The position numbers and the translations under genes are program-made. Below, in pieces: positions 1-8,141 of a stretch of 34,093 bases of DNA (the first letter of the stretch is position 1; the number at the start of each line of letters is the position of its first letter). Under the pieces are notes generated by a model. It worked only from the letters and a program-made list of their open reading frames with translations, ran no database searches and was not told where the DNA came from. The stretch spans positions 1 through 34,093 of the forward strand of contig CALKQT010000084.1 in NCBI GenBank assembly GCA_937990735.1, written 5' to 3'. This DNA comes from an uncultured Campylobacter sp. (lineage in GTDB: Bacteria; Campylobacterota; Campylobacteria; Campylobacterales; Campylobacteraceae).

Positions 1-112
1 TTTCTGTCCAGAAACAGCGCTCGTCGCAGACCATAAGCTCATCGTCGTTAAATTTTATAATATCGCCTCTTTGTAAATCATTGTCGAAGGTTGATATTGG
101 TAAGATGGTCAT
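1..112 (-). CDS. Partial small ORF, 5' end of an unknown gene
   Basis: An ATG at 112 opens a minus-strand frame that runs without a stop to the window edge, giving 37 residues that begin MTILPISTFDND and contain a short acidic stretch (FNDDELMVCDE). An AGGA about six bases upstream of the ATG supports the start. It is the last visible member of the minus-strand cluster of small genes that ends at this edge. I do not recognise the family; its place suggests another immunity-type or accessory small protein, but that is inference from the neighbours only. Confidence 0.5.
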   Translation of the reverse strand, partial: MTILPISTFDNDLQRGDIIKFNDDELMVCDERCFWTE

Positions 113-179
113 TTAAAGTCCTTTTGCTTGCTAGATTAAACATGTTCATAATAAATTTTCGTTATTTGTAATCGCCAAA

Positions 180-494
180 TTACACCTCGATAACCACATC
201 CTTATACTTTTCATAAAGCCTCGGCTTTAAAATTTTATCACGATACTCTTTGCCCGCCTTAGTCATACATATCCAATGGCTAAATCTGCTCCATGTGTTA
301 GGGTCTTTCCAAGTTATCTCTGCTTGGGGAGTTATTTTGTCCTCCTCTAAAAATTTATACCCAAAAAAGAAATTATCTCTAAAATAGATCCACTTCTCAT
401 AAAGCGACATACCCAGATCGATCTTGGATAAATTCGTATCGAAGTCAGCCCATTGCTTTCTTAAATTTTCACCCTCTATGCCGAAGTCTATCAT
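180..494 (-). CDS. Hypothetical 104-residue protein in small-gene cluster
   Basis: This is a soluble-looking protein with no signal peptide or membrane segment and many aromatic and charged residues (several W, F, Y, K, E and D). Such composition is common in immunity proteins of polymorphic toxin systems, but I recognise no named family. The ATG at 494 follows a G-run (AGGGGGG) very closely, and the gene starts 26 nt inside the 3' end of the gene upstream, so the pair is probably translationally coupled. Local base composition is more AT-rich than in the housekeeping genes of the window, which fits recent acquisition. Function unknown. Confidence 0.6.
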   Translation of the reverse strand: MIDFGIEGENLRKQWADFDTNLSKIDLGMSLYEKWIYFRDNFFFGYKFLEEDKITPQAEITWKDPNTWSRFSHWICMTKAGKEYRDKILKPRLYEKYKDVVIEV

Positions 495-813
495 ACCCCC
501 CTAAAAATAGTTGACCCATTACTCCGAAGTATTCTCCCGCGTATGTCGGATAGGCTGAAATTTCAGGATCATCTTCGTCCGCTAGCTTATAGTCGCTTTG
601 GATAATCCCATGTAGTTCAAACCATTCGTACCAATCAAAGATTTCATATTCAATGTAATCCAAAATATCTTTTTTTCTGGTACCGGGAATTTGAGCTAAT
701 ATGCGAATAAACGAATCCATCCAGCAATCAAATCCTAAAGCCTTATAAAGTTCTTCATCTTTGTTAAAAACCCAGCCGTATAGTTCATTCGGTTTTAAAA
801 TTTTAAATTTCAT
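469..813 (-). CDS. Hypothetical 114-residue acidic protein in small-gene cluster
   Basis: A good ribosome binding site (AAAGGAGA, about six bases before ATG 813) supports this start. The protein is acidic and rich in aromatic residues, with a segment dense in Y, W, E and D at about residues 50-70 (YIEYEIFDWYEWFE). It has no signal sequence and no membrane segment. Its 3' end overlaps the next minus-strand gene by 26 nt. The size, acidity and position in a row of similar small genes suggest an immunity protein, but no family is recognised and no cognate toxin is visible. Confidence 0.62.
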   Translation of the reverse strand: MKFKILKPNELYGWVFNKDEELYKALGFDCWMDSFIRILAQIPGTRKKDILDYIEYEIFDWYEWFELHGIIQSDYKLADEDDPEISAYPTYAGEYFGVMGQLFLGGYDRLRHRG

Positions 814-863
814 AGTATCTCCTTTCTAAATTTAATCGGTTGGCGATATTCTATTTGCATAAT

Positions 864-1166
864 CTAAAGCTTTACCCAATCCTCTTTCTTTACGCCGAAT
901 TCGAATTCAGCCTGTTTAAACGCGCCCTCTATGCTTTCATGATAGGTATCGGTTTGCTCTTTCCCCGATTCGTCGAGATAGAACAGATAAAATCCGCTGT
1001 CGCCGTCGTATTGGACGATGCTTAAAGCAAACGGCTGCGGCAGAATTTTATTGCCATCGTAATGAGTAGTATTTTCGGTGGCTACGAAGCTCTTTTTACT
1101 ATCTTTCAGATAAATTTTATATAGCTCTTTCATAATGCTTTCGCTAAATTTTAATCCGTTAGCCAT
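864..1166 (-). CDS. Hypothetical 100-residue protein, immunity-like
   Basis: The frame is open further upstream to 1253, but that extension lies entirely over the upstream gene and is rich in R and K. I therefore chose the ATG at 1166 (MANGLKFSES), which gives a 16-nt overlap with the upstream gene. The C-terminal part reads ESIEGAFKQAEFEFGVKKEDW, an acidic amphipathic tail of a kind I associate with small immunity-type proteins, though I cannot name the family. A later ATG (MKELYK, residue 12) is also possible. The overlap with the Imm53-like gene suggests co-expression. Function is inferred only from context. Confidence 0.6.
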   Translation of the reverse strand: MANGLKFSESIMKELYKIYLKDSKKSFVATENTTHYDGNKILPQPFALSIVQYDGDSGFYLFYLDESGKEQTDTYHESIEGAFKQAEFEFGVKKEDWVKL

Positions 1167-1426
1167 TTTACCACATACTCCAATAATTCCTCTAAATTTT
1201 CGGCTCCGCAACTTCCTTTGAGTTCGTTTTCCGTGGCATTGATGAAAAACCAATCCTCGTCATCTCTATCGATATTTATTTTGATCGGCTTTTTCCCACT
1301 CTCGCCATCGATTTCGATCCACCAGCCCGGATTGTCGACCGTTTCTAGCGTAAGGCCGTATTGATGCTCCCATTCTCCGTCGCATTTGGAAGCATACCAG
1401 TTTTGTATGAGTTTTAGATTATTCAT
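1151..1426 (-). CDS. Imm53-like immunity protein
   Basis: This 91-residue protein has the pattern I associate with immunity family Imm53: an N-terminal LIQNWYASKCDGEWEHQYG block, then TVDNPGWWIEID, an acidic middle (DRDDEDW) and a C-terminal helix (LEELLEYVVKWL). Imm53 proteins are found in polymorphic toxin loci, where they are expected to bind and block a cognate toxin in the cytoplasm. The start is clear: AAAGGAGGAGCA immediately precedes ATG 1426. The stop lies inside the next gene of the array. No toxin gene is seen upstream (to the right on this strand); the nearest gene there is a radical SAM enzyme, so this may be an orphan immunity gene. A search against Pfam Imm53 would settle the family. 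Confidence 0.75.
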   Translation of the reverse strand: MNNLKLIQNWYASKCDGEWEHQYGLTLETVDNPGWWIEIDGESGKKPIKINIDRDDEDWFFINATENELKGSCGAENLEELLEYVVKWLTD

Positions 1427-1489
1427 TGCTCCTCCTTTAATTTTATAAATTTTAAAATTCTCGATTTGTTAGGCTTTGATATTGCAATT

Positions 1490-1502
1490 GAAGCAGGGCT
1501 TC
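1490..1502 (-). terminator. Short GC-stem hairpin between small genes
   Basis: GAAGC and GCTTC form a perfect 5-bp stem around a 3-base loop in the gap between the membrane-anchored small protein gene and the Imm53-like gene. The T-run downstream on the minus strand is poor (TTCAATTG), so termination would be weak at best; it may simply be a spacer hairpin. Confidence 0.25.
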
Positions 1503-1516
1503 TTTGCTATTTAAAT

Positions 1517-1870
1517 TTAATCGCTTATTAGAAATTTCTTTTCCACGCCATCTTCCTTTATGTCGATTATCTTCCACTCCGGTCTATTTAAAAATTTTAT
1601 AGCTTTTTCATCCAGTTCGGACAATGGCTCCTCAAGATTAAATTTAGTTTTATAGTAATATAGCGAAAGATCTATTTTGTTGCCCTGCTCCATAAGCTGC
1701 ATTATGCACTCATCGTTTGAATCGCCGGTTATATAGCGGTTTATCATCATAAACGCCTCGCAGCTCTTATGAAAAGGGAAGCGGCCGAAGTTAAAAAGAT
1801 TGCCGACGAGCTCAAATACAAGGACAAAAAACAGAAATAAAATGAATAGCTTGATCATTCTGCGTTTCAT
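1517..1870 (-). CDS. Small membrane-anchored hypothetical protein
   Basis: This 117-residue protein starts MKRRMIK and has one strongly hydrophobic helix at about residues 7-25 (rich in L, F and V), followed by a soluble domain of about 90 residues. That indicates a signal anchor with the C-terminal part probably periplasmic, or an uncleaved signal peptide. Two cysteines (SCEAF and DECIM) lie in the exported part and could form a disulfide. It is the first gene of the minus-strand small-gene cluster, about 120 nt downstream of the radical SAM gene. Membrane-anchored immunity proteins exist, so an immunity role is possible, but no family is recognised. Confidence 0.6.
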   Translation of the reverse strand: MKRRMIKLFILFLFFVLVFELVGNLFNFGRFPFHKSCEAFMMINRYITGDSNDECIMQLMEQGNKIDLSLYYYKTKFNLEEPLSELDEKAIKFLNRPEWKIIDIKEDGVEKKFLISD

Positions 1871-1987
1871 TGCGGCGTTTCCTAAATTTTGAAATCAAAA
1901 ATTCGTTTGTGTTTTAAATGCCGGACGGTATTTGCGCTCAAATCGCGGGTGCGCCCAAGCGCTAGTCGTAGCGGTCTGGCACAAAAT

Positions 1988-3340
1988 TTACGACGCTATC
2001 TCGCCTTTTGCCGCGCTAGCTGTGGCGGATTCGCTTTCGTCCATGATGATGAGCTGTCTAGCACGCTTAATCTTGGCATCGTCGCGAAACGCCGCGCGCA
2101 CCTTGTCCATGCCGGTGTAAAATTCCTTCATCAAAACAAGGCACAAATACGCGCCAAATTCCGTCGTACGAATAATCTCGTTCTCGATCCGCACGGCTCC
2201 TGCAAGCCTTAGTAGGCTAAGCTCTCTGCCCAGTTCGCGGCGCAAATTTAGATCGTTTGCGGCGTTAAATTTAGCGATATCGATCTCGCCGTTGAAAAGC
2301 TCGGTCAAAAAGAGGTATTTCGCGCGCTCGGATCTGCTAAAATCGCAAGTAGCGATTACGGTGCTTTCGTTTTTGCGCACTCTGCTTGCGTAATCTTCGA
2401 GGTTGAACGCATTTACGAGCAGCCTGCCGTCTAGGAAACTAAACGCGCCGCTTCCGATGCCCACGTATTCGTGATTCGTGCCTACATATTCGTCGCTCAT
2501 ATTTGATTTTTCGCGAGCGAAAGCCCATGCGTTGCTGCGGTGCCAGCTTGCAAATTCCTTGCAGATGATAGAGTAAAACTCCTCCTCGTGATCTACATTG
2601 CTAACGCCGAGGCTTCGCGCTATTTGATCGCGCATCAAAGGCGATTTCATTAGCGGATACAGCGTGATCTGCTCCGGTTTTACCGCCTTTGCCGCTTCAA
2701 TGTCGCGAAGTAAAATTTCGCGAGTTTGAAACGGGAAATTAAAGATCAGATCCAGACTTAAAATCGGTAGAATTCCGACCGCTCGGGATAGCTTTTCTTG
2801 CAGAATTTCGCCCGAGCCGAATTTGTCGTAGCGCGAAGCTTTGCGTAAAATATCATCATCAAAGCTCTGCACCCCCACGCTTAGGCGGTCTATTAGCCCG
2901 CGAAATCGCAGCAAGCTCTCAGGTTCGATGTGGTTGGGATCGCTCTCGCACGAGACCTCTTTGATGCTAAAAAGCGACTTGGCAAGCTCCAGCGTGCGCG
3001 CTAACTCATCCTCATCGATAAGCGTCGTGCCGCCGCCTACATAAAGCGTCTCAAAGTCGTAGCCTGCGTCCTTCGTGCGCTGCATCTCTACGCGTAGCGC
3101 GCCGAAATACGCCTTACACGCGCCACGCTCGTAGGCGTATTTGTGAAAGGAGCAGTACGGGCAAAACGTGTGGCAAAAGGGCACGTGCATGTAGAGCATA
3201 TATTTTTTATCGGGATTTGGAATTTTAGCGATATTTTCCTGCGTGATGTCGATTCTAAGGGAGTTGTATAGGGATTTTTGCATAGTTTCGGCGGCGTATT
3301 TTTTAGCGAAGCTATGCACCATTTGACTGATAAAATTCAT
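1988..3340 (-). CDS. HemN/HemW-family radical SAM protein (coproporphyrinogen III oxidase-like)
   Basis: The protein has 450 residues. The radical SAM cluster motif CHTFCPYC is at C56, C60 and C63, within the MHVPFC context typical of the HemN/HemW family, and the SAM-binding glycine motif GGGT is at 102-105. HemN proteins make protoporphyrinogen IX in anaerobic haem synthesis, and HemW proteins are haem chaperones. The residue after the third cysteine pairs with F (CSF), resembling HemW (CDF) rather than HemN, which has a fourth cysteine there. The related haem-opening ChuW/HutW group is a further alternative. Campylobacter has similar genes of about 450 residues annotated as oxygen-independent coproporphyrinogen oxidase. 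The last 20 residues are Ser/Ala-rich. The upstream spacer carries an AAGG about ten bases before the ATG. Confidence 0.85.
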   Translation of the reverse strand: MNFISQMVHSFAKKYAAETMQKSLYNSLRIDITQENIAKIPNPDKKYMLYMHVPFCHTFCPYCSFHKYAYERGACKAYFGALRVEMQRTKDAGYDFETLYVGGGTTLIDEDELARTLELAKSLFSIKEVSCESDPNHIEPESLLRFRGLIDRLSVGVQSFDDDILRKASRYDKFGSGEILQEKLSRAVGILPILSLDLIFNFPFQTREILLRDIEAAKAVKPEQITLYPLMKSPLMRDQIARSLGVSNVDHEEEFYSIICKEFASWHRSNAWAFAREKSNMSDEYVGTNHEYVGIGSGAFSFLDGRLLVNAFNLEDYASRVRKNESTVIATCDFSRSERAKYLFLTELFNGEIDIAKFNAANDLNLRRELGRELSLLRLAGAVRIENEIIRTTEFGAYLCLVLMKEFYTGMDKVRAAFRDDAKIKRARQLIIMDESESATASAAKGEIAS

Positions 3341-3409
3341 AAAACTTTAACCTTTTTTAAACTTAAAAATTAATTTTTGAAGTTTATCGAAAACTAACTT
3401 ATAAATTTA

Positions 3410-3757
3410 TCAATAATTCAATAAAAAGTGTAGCGCCGCCATATATATTAGCGTAGGAAGCGCTATCGTCGCGAGGGAATTGCGAAATTTAGCATGCACG
3501 ACAAACGCCATAATCAGGCAAAATAGCAGCATTGCCGTTTGCAGCGCGTCAGCGCTAAAAGCCCGCTCGCCAGAAAAGCTAGGCAACATCGTCTTAAGCG
3601 CATAGATCGTCAAAACGACCATTATCAAAAGGCCCGAGTTTTTCTGCAGATACGATAAGCTTGGACTCGCGGTCTTTTTCTTAAAAAGCAGCAGCGGCAA
3701 AAATCGCGTCAAAATCGTAGCGAGCGAGGCCAGAAAGATATAGGGCAAAATTTCCAC
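3410..3757 (-). CDS. azlD: AzlD-family branched-chain amino acid exporter subunit
   Basis: This 115-residue protein has three or four hydrophobic segments and the RFLPLLLF and ALKTMLPSF elements typical of the small AzlD partner of AzlC. The AzlCD pair exports branched-chain amino acids or analogues through the inner membrane. It starts with GTG at 3757, sharing one base with the azlC stop codon (TAGTG), which indicates translational coupling. Assignment to AzlD rests on size, membrane profile and the neighbour. The actual substrate in this organism is unknown. Confidence 0.85.
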   Translation of the reverse strand: MEILPYIFLASLATILTRFLPLLLFKKKTASPSLSYLQKNSGLLIMVVLTIYALKTMLPSFSGERAFSADALQTAMLLFCLIMAFVVHAKFRNSLATIALPTLIYMAALHFLLNY

Positions 3758-4515
3758 TACCTGCTCCTTTTTAGGAATTTTCGCAGCCTGCGTCCCGCGT
3801 GCGAAGGTCGCTCGAAGTATTTACGAAAGAGCAGCAATACTGCAGTGCCGAAAATCAGAGTGCCGAATAAAAAATATTTTGTAGGAAAGATAAAAAGCCC
3901 CGCAAATGCGCAGGCAAATCCTAGCAATAGCACTTTGTATTGCGGATTTGCTTTAAAAACCTCATAGGTTAGCATCGCAAAAAGCGCCGTCAGGCTAAAC
4001 TCGACTCCGCTAAAATCAAGCTTCAAGCTTGCTCCCAAAACAGCCCCTACAACGACGCCCGCGACCCAGTAGGAATGATTTAAGACCGCGGTTAGATTAT
4101 AGAGCAGATCAAGCTCTTTTAATCTTTGCGGCGTTACGGGCTGTTCGCCGTTAAGCTCCTCGGGGCGCAAAAACGCGCGCGCTTTTAGCAGCGCAAAGGT
4201 TTCGTCCGTAAGGGCATATACGGCGTAAATTTTATGACGCACGAAGCGCAGCTCGTCCAGCACCGACATCGTATAGAAAAAATGGCGAAAATTTAGTAAA
4301 AACGCCACGACGAAGGTATCTACGAGCGAGGCGTGGGTTACGATGAATGCGATCAGCACGAACTCCACGCTGCCTGCGTAGATCAGCAGTGAGGTTAGCG
4401 CGAGCGCCCATACGGGCAGGTCTTGGCTGATGCCGTAGATACCAAACGCCAGCCCCAGCGGCACGTAGCCCATCATCACGGCGAGGGTGGATCTGAAAAT
4501 TTCAAATTTACTCAT
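3757..4515 (-). CDS. azlC: AzlC-family branched-chain amino acid exporter permease
   Basis: This 252-residue inner-membrane protein carries the AzlC signatures GYVPLGLAFG near the N terminus, YAGSVEFVLIAF at about 46-58, and NFRHFFYTMS at about 95-105, followed by the conserved YALTDETFAL. AzlC works with the small AzlD subunit encoded immediately downstream to export branched-chain amino acids. ATG 4515 is preceded on the minus strand by AGGAAAGCT, an acceptable ribosome site. The C terminus ends in a short basic tail (RRLRKFLKRSR), consistent with a cytoplasmic end. Confidence 0.9.
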   Translation of the reverse strand: MSKFEIFRSTLAVMMGYVPLGLAFGIYGISQDLPVWALALTSLLIYAGSVEFVLIAFIVTHASLVDTFVVAFLLNFRHFFYTMSVLDELRFVRHKIYAVYALTDETFALLKARAFLRPEELNGEQPVTPQRLKELDLLYNLTAVLNHSYWVAGVVVGAVLGASLKLDFSGVEFSLTALFAMLTYEVFKANPQYKVLLLGFACAFAGLFIFPTKYFLFGTLIFGTAVLLLFRKYFERPSHAGRRLRKFLKRSR

Positions 4516-4735
4516 AGCTTTCCTAAATTTAAAAGCGCGATTTTAGCTAAAATTTTATTAAATTTTACAGGGCATACGGGCGAATCTGTGCCGTCGCTAG
4601 CGAGTTTTGCGCTGTCATTCGCCGCAAGAGGAGTTGCAAAATTTACTCGCTTAGACGCCGTAAAATTTTAAAATTTAGCCTGCGTAGAATTTTACGAAAT
4701 TTTAAAATTCCGGGGAGCGGATTTTTAAATTTAGC
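4516..4735. other. Intergenic RAATTY-rich spacer between azlC and pit
   Basis: This 220-base spacer between two minus-strand genes contains about ten RAATTY hexamers (mostly AAATTT, also GAATTT and AAATTC), clustered at both ends around a GC-richer core. TAAAAT-like -10 boxes for azlC can be drawn in the A/T words near 4540-4560 but cannot be told apart from the repeated background. I see no gene and no convincing terminator. Confidence 0.6.
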
Positions 4736-6298
4736 CTAAAATACGTGGCGCAAAAGCACGAATGCAAACGCCGAAAGCAGCGCCGAGACGGGCAGGGTGA
4801 TGATCCACGCTAGCCCGATCGGCTTCATCAGCGACCAGTTCGTGCTGTGATTTACCAAGCCGATTCCCAAAATCGCGCCGATTAGCACGTGGGTCGAGGA
4901 TATCGGCAGTCCCAGCACCGATGCTGCCATGACGACGACGGCGCTTGCGAGCTCGGCGCTAAAGCCCGAGGCTGGGTGAATTTTCGTGAGATTGGTGCCT
5001 ACGGTGGCGATTACCTCTTTGCCGATGAACCAAAGCCCCGCTATGAGGGCTACTGCAAACATTATCATAATCTGCTGCGGCACGGGAGTGGAGGGATTGA
5101 TACTATTCGTAGCCATCGTATCGATGATGGCGGCAAACGGACCCACGGCGTTTGCGATGTCGTTGCTGCCGTGTGAAAAGGCAAAACCGCTAGCGGTGAG
5201 TACTTGCAGCCAGCTAAACATCAAAAACGCGGATTTGTTTAAATTTGAGCGGCGTAGGGTTTTAGCGAAAATAAACATCAAAAGCCAGGTAATCAGCGTA
5301 GACATGCCGATGATGAGGTAGTTGTAAAAATTCGTAAGCCCGAAATTTAGATTATGCAGCCCCTTAAATATCAGCATCGCCGAGATCACGAAAGCGCCGA
5401 TACCCGCTACGGCGGGGATCCCGTACTCTAGGGCCTTGTGGGATTTGAGCTTCTCTTTTTTAGCGTCAAGCTCGATCACCTTTTTATAATACTCGCTATC
5501 CAGCTCGCTTGGGTCGAAATCGGGATCGCGCATAGCGTAGATATCGTGATTTAGCGCTTCTGCATAGGCGATCTTTTGAATGTCGTCCAGGGTCTCGAAG
5601 GTTTTTTTGTGCAGCTTGCGGAGGGATTTTTTTTCGCGCTTTATGCGGTCGATCTTTATTTGAGCGTAGCGGTTGTAATCCAAAATATAATGCTTAATTA
5701 GCCAGAAAATTCCAAAGGAGATCACGCCGCCTAAAATCGGCGATAGCACCCAGGAGATCGCTATTTTGCCGATCTTATCCCACTGCACGAGCCACAATGC
5801 GGAAGTCTCTGCGGTATTAAGCAGGGCGCCTAGCGTAAGTCCCGAGCCCACGATACCGCCGATGATCGCATGAGTAGTGGATACGGGCAAACCCTTTCTG
5901 CTGGCAAAAAGCAACCATGCCCCCGCCGCGAAAAGCGCGCTCATCATTACATAGATAAAATCCCTAGGATGCACGTCCATTTTGCTAAGATCGATTATGC
6001 CGCTGCGGATCGTCGAGGTTACTTCGCCGCCTGCGATTACCGCGCCGCTTGCTTCAAATACCGCTGCGATACAAAGGGCTTGCGCGATGCTAAGAGTGCC
6101 GCTTCCGACGCTGGTGCCGAAGGAATTTGCCACGTCGTTTCCGCCGATATTAAAGGCCATAAAGATGCCCAAAAATACCGAAACTAAAAATAGCATTTTA
6201 TCGCCGCTTCCTATAAAACCGAATCCCCAGATAAGAAAATAGATTGTTACGCCGCAGAATATGCCGTAGAAAATGAGACTTATCTTGCTAGATTTCAT
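4736..6298 (-). CDS. pit: Pit-family inorganic phosphate transporter
   Basis: This 520-residue membrane protein carries the two duplicated family signatures, GGNDVANSFG at residues 52-61 and SHGSNDIANAVGP at about 373-385, each within a hydrophobic half. A charged cytoplasmic loop of about 75 residues (roughly 215-290) separates them. Pit proteins carry metal-phosphate with protons across the inner membrane and are low-affinity phosphate uptake systems. The start ATG 6298 follows AAGGGAGAGCT. The gene is divergent from the nuo operon. The long hydrophilic central loop is usual in the Campylobacter members of this family. Confidence 0.92.
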   Translation of the reverse strand: MKSSKISLIFYGIFCGVTIYFLIWGFGFIGSGDKMLFLVSVFLGIFMAFNIGGNDVANSFGTSVGSGTLSIAQALCIAAVFEASGAVIAGGEVTSTIRSGIIDLSKMDVHPRDFIYVMMSALFAAGAWLLFASRKGLPVSTTHAIIGGIVGSGLTLGALLNTAETSALWLVQWDKIGKIAISWVLSPILGGVISFGIFWLIKHYILDYNRYAQIKIDRIKREKKSLRKLHKKTFETLDDIQKIAYAEALNHDIYAMRDPDFDPSELDSEYYKKVIELDAKKEKLKSHKALEYGIPAVAGIGAFVISAMLIFKGLHNLNFGLTNFYNYLIIGMSTLITWLLMFIFAKTLRRSNLNKSAFLMFSWLQVLTASGFAFSHGSNDIANAVGPFAAIIDTMATNSINPSTPVPQQIMIMFAVALIAGLWFIGKEVIATVGTNLTKIHPASGFSAELASAVVVMAASVLGLPISSTHVLIGAILGIGLVNHSTNWSLMKPIGLAWIITLPVSALLSAFAFVLLRHVF

Positions 6299-6321
6299 AG
6301 CTCTCCCTTAAAATCCGCGAA

Positions 6322-6327
6322 ATTTTA
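6322..6327 (-). promoter_or_regulatory. Possible -10 box of pit
   Basis: On the minus strand TAAAAT lies 24 bases before the pit ATG with the ribosome site between them, a plausible spacing for a Campylobacter housekeeping promoter. Because TAAAAT words are common here, this is only weakly supported. Confidence 0.3.
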
Positions 6328-6436
6328 CCACACGCGCCTTAATCCCCACTAAATCGCACGAGAGAGGTATATTAAATTTTACTTTTAAAAGCGAATTTAG
6401 TGGCGCGCGCTAAGCTTTATTAAATCAATACTTCGT

Positions 6437-6442
6437 TACAAT
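6437..6442 (+). promoter_or_regulatory. Probable -10 box of the nuo operon
   Basis: TACAAT lies 30 bases before the nuoA ATG in the only spacer upstream of the operon, with the ribosome site (GAGGCGAAAA) between it and the start. Campylobacter housekeeping promoters depend mainly on the -10 element, so this is the best candidate start of the 14-gene transcript. Confidence 0.5.
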
Positions 6443-6472
6443 CCACATTAAATTTTAAAACCGAGGCGAAAA

Positions 6473-6862
6473 ATGTCTAGAATTCCGCTGCAAAGCCCGT
6501 ATTTCGGAATATTCGTGATGCTAATCCTAGCCTTTTGCGTCTTTTCGCTCATCGTTGAACTATCCTCTTTGGTAGGCTCGCGTTTGGCAGATAGGCGCGA
6601 CGAGCGGCTAAAGGGCGAAATTTACGAAAGCGGCCCCGAAGCCGTCAAGCAGCCCAACCGAATGAACTCCCACTTTTTTTTGATAGCCGTGCTTTTCATA
6701 CTTTTTGACGTCGAGATTATCTTTATGTTTCCGTGGGCGGTAAATTTTAAAATTTTAGGCGTGTTCGGGCTTGTAGAGATGGCGTTTTTCATCGTATTAT
6801 TAGGCGTCGGTTTCATCTACGCCTGGAAAAAAGGAGCGCTAAATTGGCAGAGCATAAGATAA
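6473..6862 (+). CDS. nuoA: NADH-quinone oxidoreductase subunit A
   Basis: NuoA is a small membrane subunit of respiratory complex I at the junction of membrane and peripheral arms. The 129 residues form three transmembrane helices (about 10-30, 64-86 and 92-115) and include the signature LFDVEIIFMFPWA, which carries the conserved acidic residues, and an ESG motif in the first loop (YESGPEAV). ATG 6473 follows GAGGCG. This is the first gene of the operon, and its 3' end overlaps nuoB by 19 nt. Confidence 0.95.
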   Translation: MSRIPLQSPYFGIFVMLILAFCVFSLIVELSSLVGSRLADRRDERLKGEIYESGPEAVKQPNRMNSHFFLIAVLFILFDVEIIFMFPWAVNFKILGVFGLVEMAFFIVLLGVGFIYAWKKGALNWQSIR

Positions 6863-7353
6863 ACTACGCGCGCGAAAACGGGCTTCCCGTAGTTCTTACC
6901 ACCGTCGATAAGCTGATCGCGTGGGGCAGGAGCAACTCTTTGTGGGCGATGACGTACGGGCTTGCGTGCTGTGCGATCGAGATGATGGCGGCGGGCGCGG
7001 GCAGATTTGACTTTGACCGCTTCGGCACGATATTTCGCGCAAGCGCCAAGCAGTCGGACGTGATGATAATCGCAGGCACGCTTAGCAAAAAGCACGCCGA
7101 GTTTACGCGCCGCCTATATGACGCGATGCCAGAGCCCAAATGGGTTATCAGTATGGGTAGCTGCGCCAATACCGGAGGGATGTTTAATACCTACGCTACG
7201 GTGCAGGGCTGCGACCGCATAGTGCCTGTGGATATTTATCTCCCCGGATGCGCGCCGCGCCCCGAGACGCTGCAGTTTGCGATGATGGTGCTGCAAAAAA
7301 AGATCCGCACCCAAACCCCGCGCCGCGCGCAAAAGGCAAAAAGGCTGATCTGA
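6844..7353 (+). CDS. nuoB: NADH-quinone oxidoreductase subunit B (TTG start)
   Basis: NuoB binds the terminal [4Fe-4S] cluster N2, which hands electrons to quinone. The four ligands are visible as the C42-C43 pair (TYGLACCAIEM), C107 (MGSCANTGG) and C136 (LPGCAPRPE). The 169-residue length is normal. The start is a TTG at 6844, supported by AAGGAG seven or eight bases upstream inside nuoA and by the fit of the N terminus; no suitable ATG exists before the conserved core. The last 15 residues are a basic tail. The stop overlaps the nuoC ATG (TGATG). Confidence 0.95.
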   Translation: MAEHKINYARENGLPVVLTTVDKLIAWGRSNSLWAMTYGLACCAIEMMAAGAGRFDFDRFGTIFRASAKQSDVMIIAGTLSKKHAEFTRRLYDAMPEPKWVISMGSCANTGGMFNTYATVQGCDRIVPVDIYLPGCAPRPETLQFAMMVLQKKIRTQTPRRAQKAKRLI

Positions 7354-8141
7354 TGAGAAAATTTAATCCCAAAGGCGATCAGAGTAAAAAAAATTACTAC
7401 AAAGACAGATTTTTCATTCCCGAGGAAACGCCGAAATCCAGCGCAAACGAGAGCGATTTCAAAGACGATCTGGACGCGCTTGAAGGCGTCCAAATTTTAA
7501 ACTCGTATGTGGAATTTAACACTCTCGTACTCTACGTGGAGCCCGCGCAAAATTTAGCGGCGCTACGTGCGCTTAAGGGCGCGGGATATGAAATTTTATG
7601 TGAGCTAAGCGGCGTGGATTTTACCGAGGCTCGCGGCGGCATCGAGGTTTTTTATCAGCTTTTGGATATCAAAAGAGCGCGCCGCGCGCGGCTAAAGTGC
7701 TTCGTGCCGAACGAGAGCTTTTTGCAAAGCGCTGCGGGCATTTACAAAAGCGCGAACTGGGCTGAGCGCGAGTTATACGATATGATGGGCGTTTGGATTG
7801 AAAATCATCCGAACTTAGCGCGCCTAATAATGCCTGATGATTGGTTCGGACACCCGCTTTTAAAGTCCTATCCGCTGCAAGGAGACGAGTTCGCCAAGTG
7901 GTATGAGGTGGATAAAATTTTTGGGGTTGGCGCGCGCGAACGAATCGGCGAAGAGAACCGAAATTCCGCATTCGTAGATGAAAAAGATACCTTTAACTTT
8001 ACGCGGCTCTATCACGAGGGCGCTAGAGGCGAGCCGCGCCCGCAAGAAAAAATTTTGCAAGAATATCAAGAAGAGGGCGGCGTGCGCTTCGTAAAACGCG
8101 CTAAACGCGGAATTTACAAGATCATTACAAAGAGAAAATAA
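7353..8141 (+). CDS. nuoC: NADH-quinone oxidoreductase subunit C
   Basis: NuoC is a peripheral-arm scaffold subunit next to NuoD. The frame is open back to 7248, but those residues overlap nuoB and do not look conserved, so I use ATG 7353, which shares one base with the nuoB stop. The 262 residues contain the family block WAERELYDMMGVWIENHPNL and then the DDWFGHPLLKSYPL motif. The N-terminal 45 residues are charged and low in conservation, as in other Campylobacter NuoC. The stop overlaps the nuoD start by one base (TAATG). Confidence 0.93.
   Translation: MRKFNPKGDQSKKNYYKDRFFIPEETPKSSANESDFKDDLDALEGVQILNSYVEFNTLVLYVEPAQNLAALRALKGAGYEILCELSGVDFTEARGGIEVFYQLLDIKRARRARLKCFVPNESFLQSAAGIYKSANWAERELYDMMGVWIENHPNLARLIMPDDWFGHPLLKSYPLQGDEFAKWYEVDKIFGVGARERIGEENRNSAFVDEKDTFNFTRLYHEGARGEPRPQEKILQEYQEEGGVRFVKRAKRGIYKIITKRK

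Noticed and set aside
1889..2212. Plus-strand ORFs opposite the 3' end of the radical SAM gene
   Set aside because: They are rich in R, A and C, as expected for antisense of a GC-rich gene, and have no supporting start signals.
7248..7352. N-terminal extension of nuoC
   Set aside because: It lies wholly over nuoB, has no ribosome site, and ATG 7353 is coupled to the nuoB stop.
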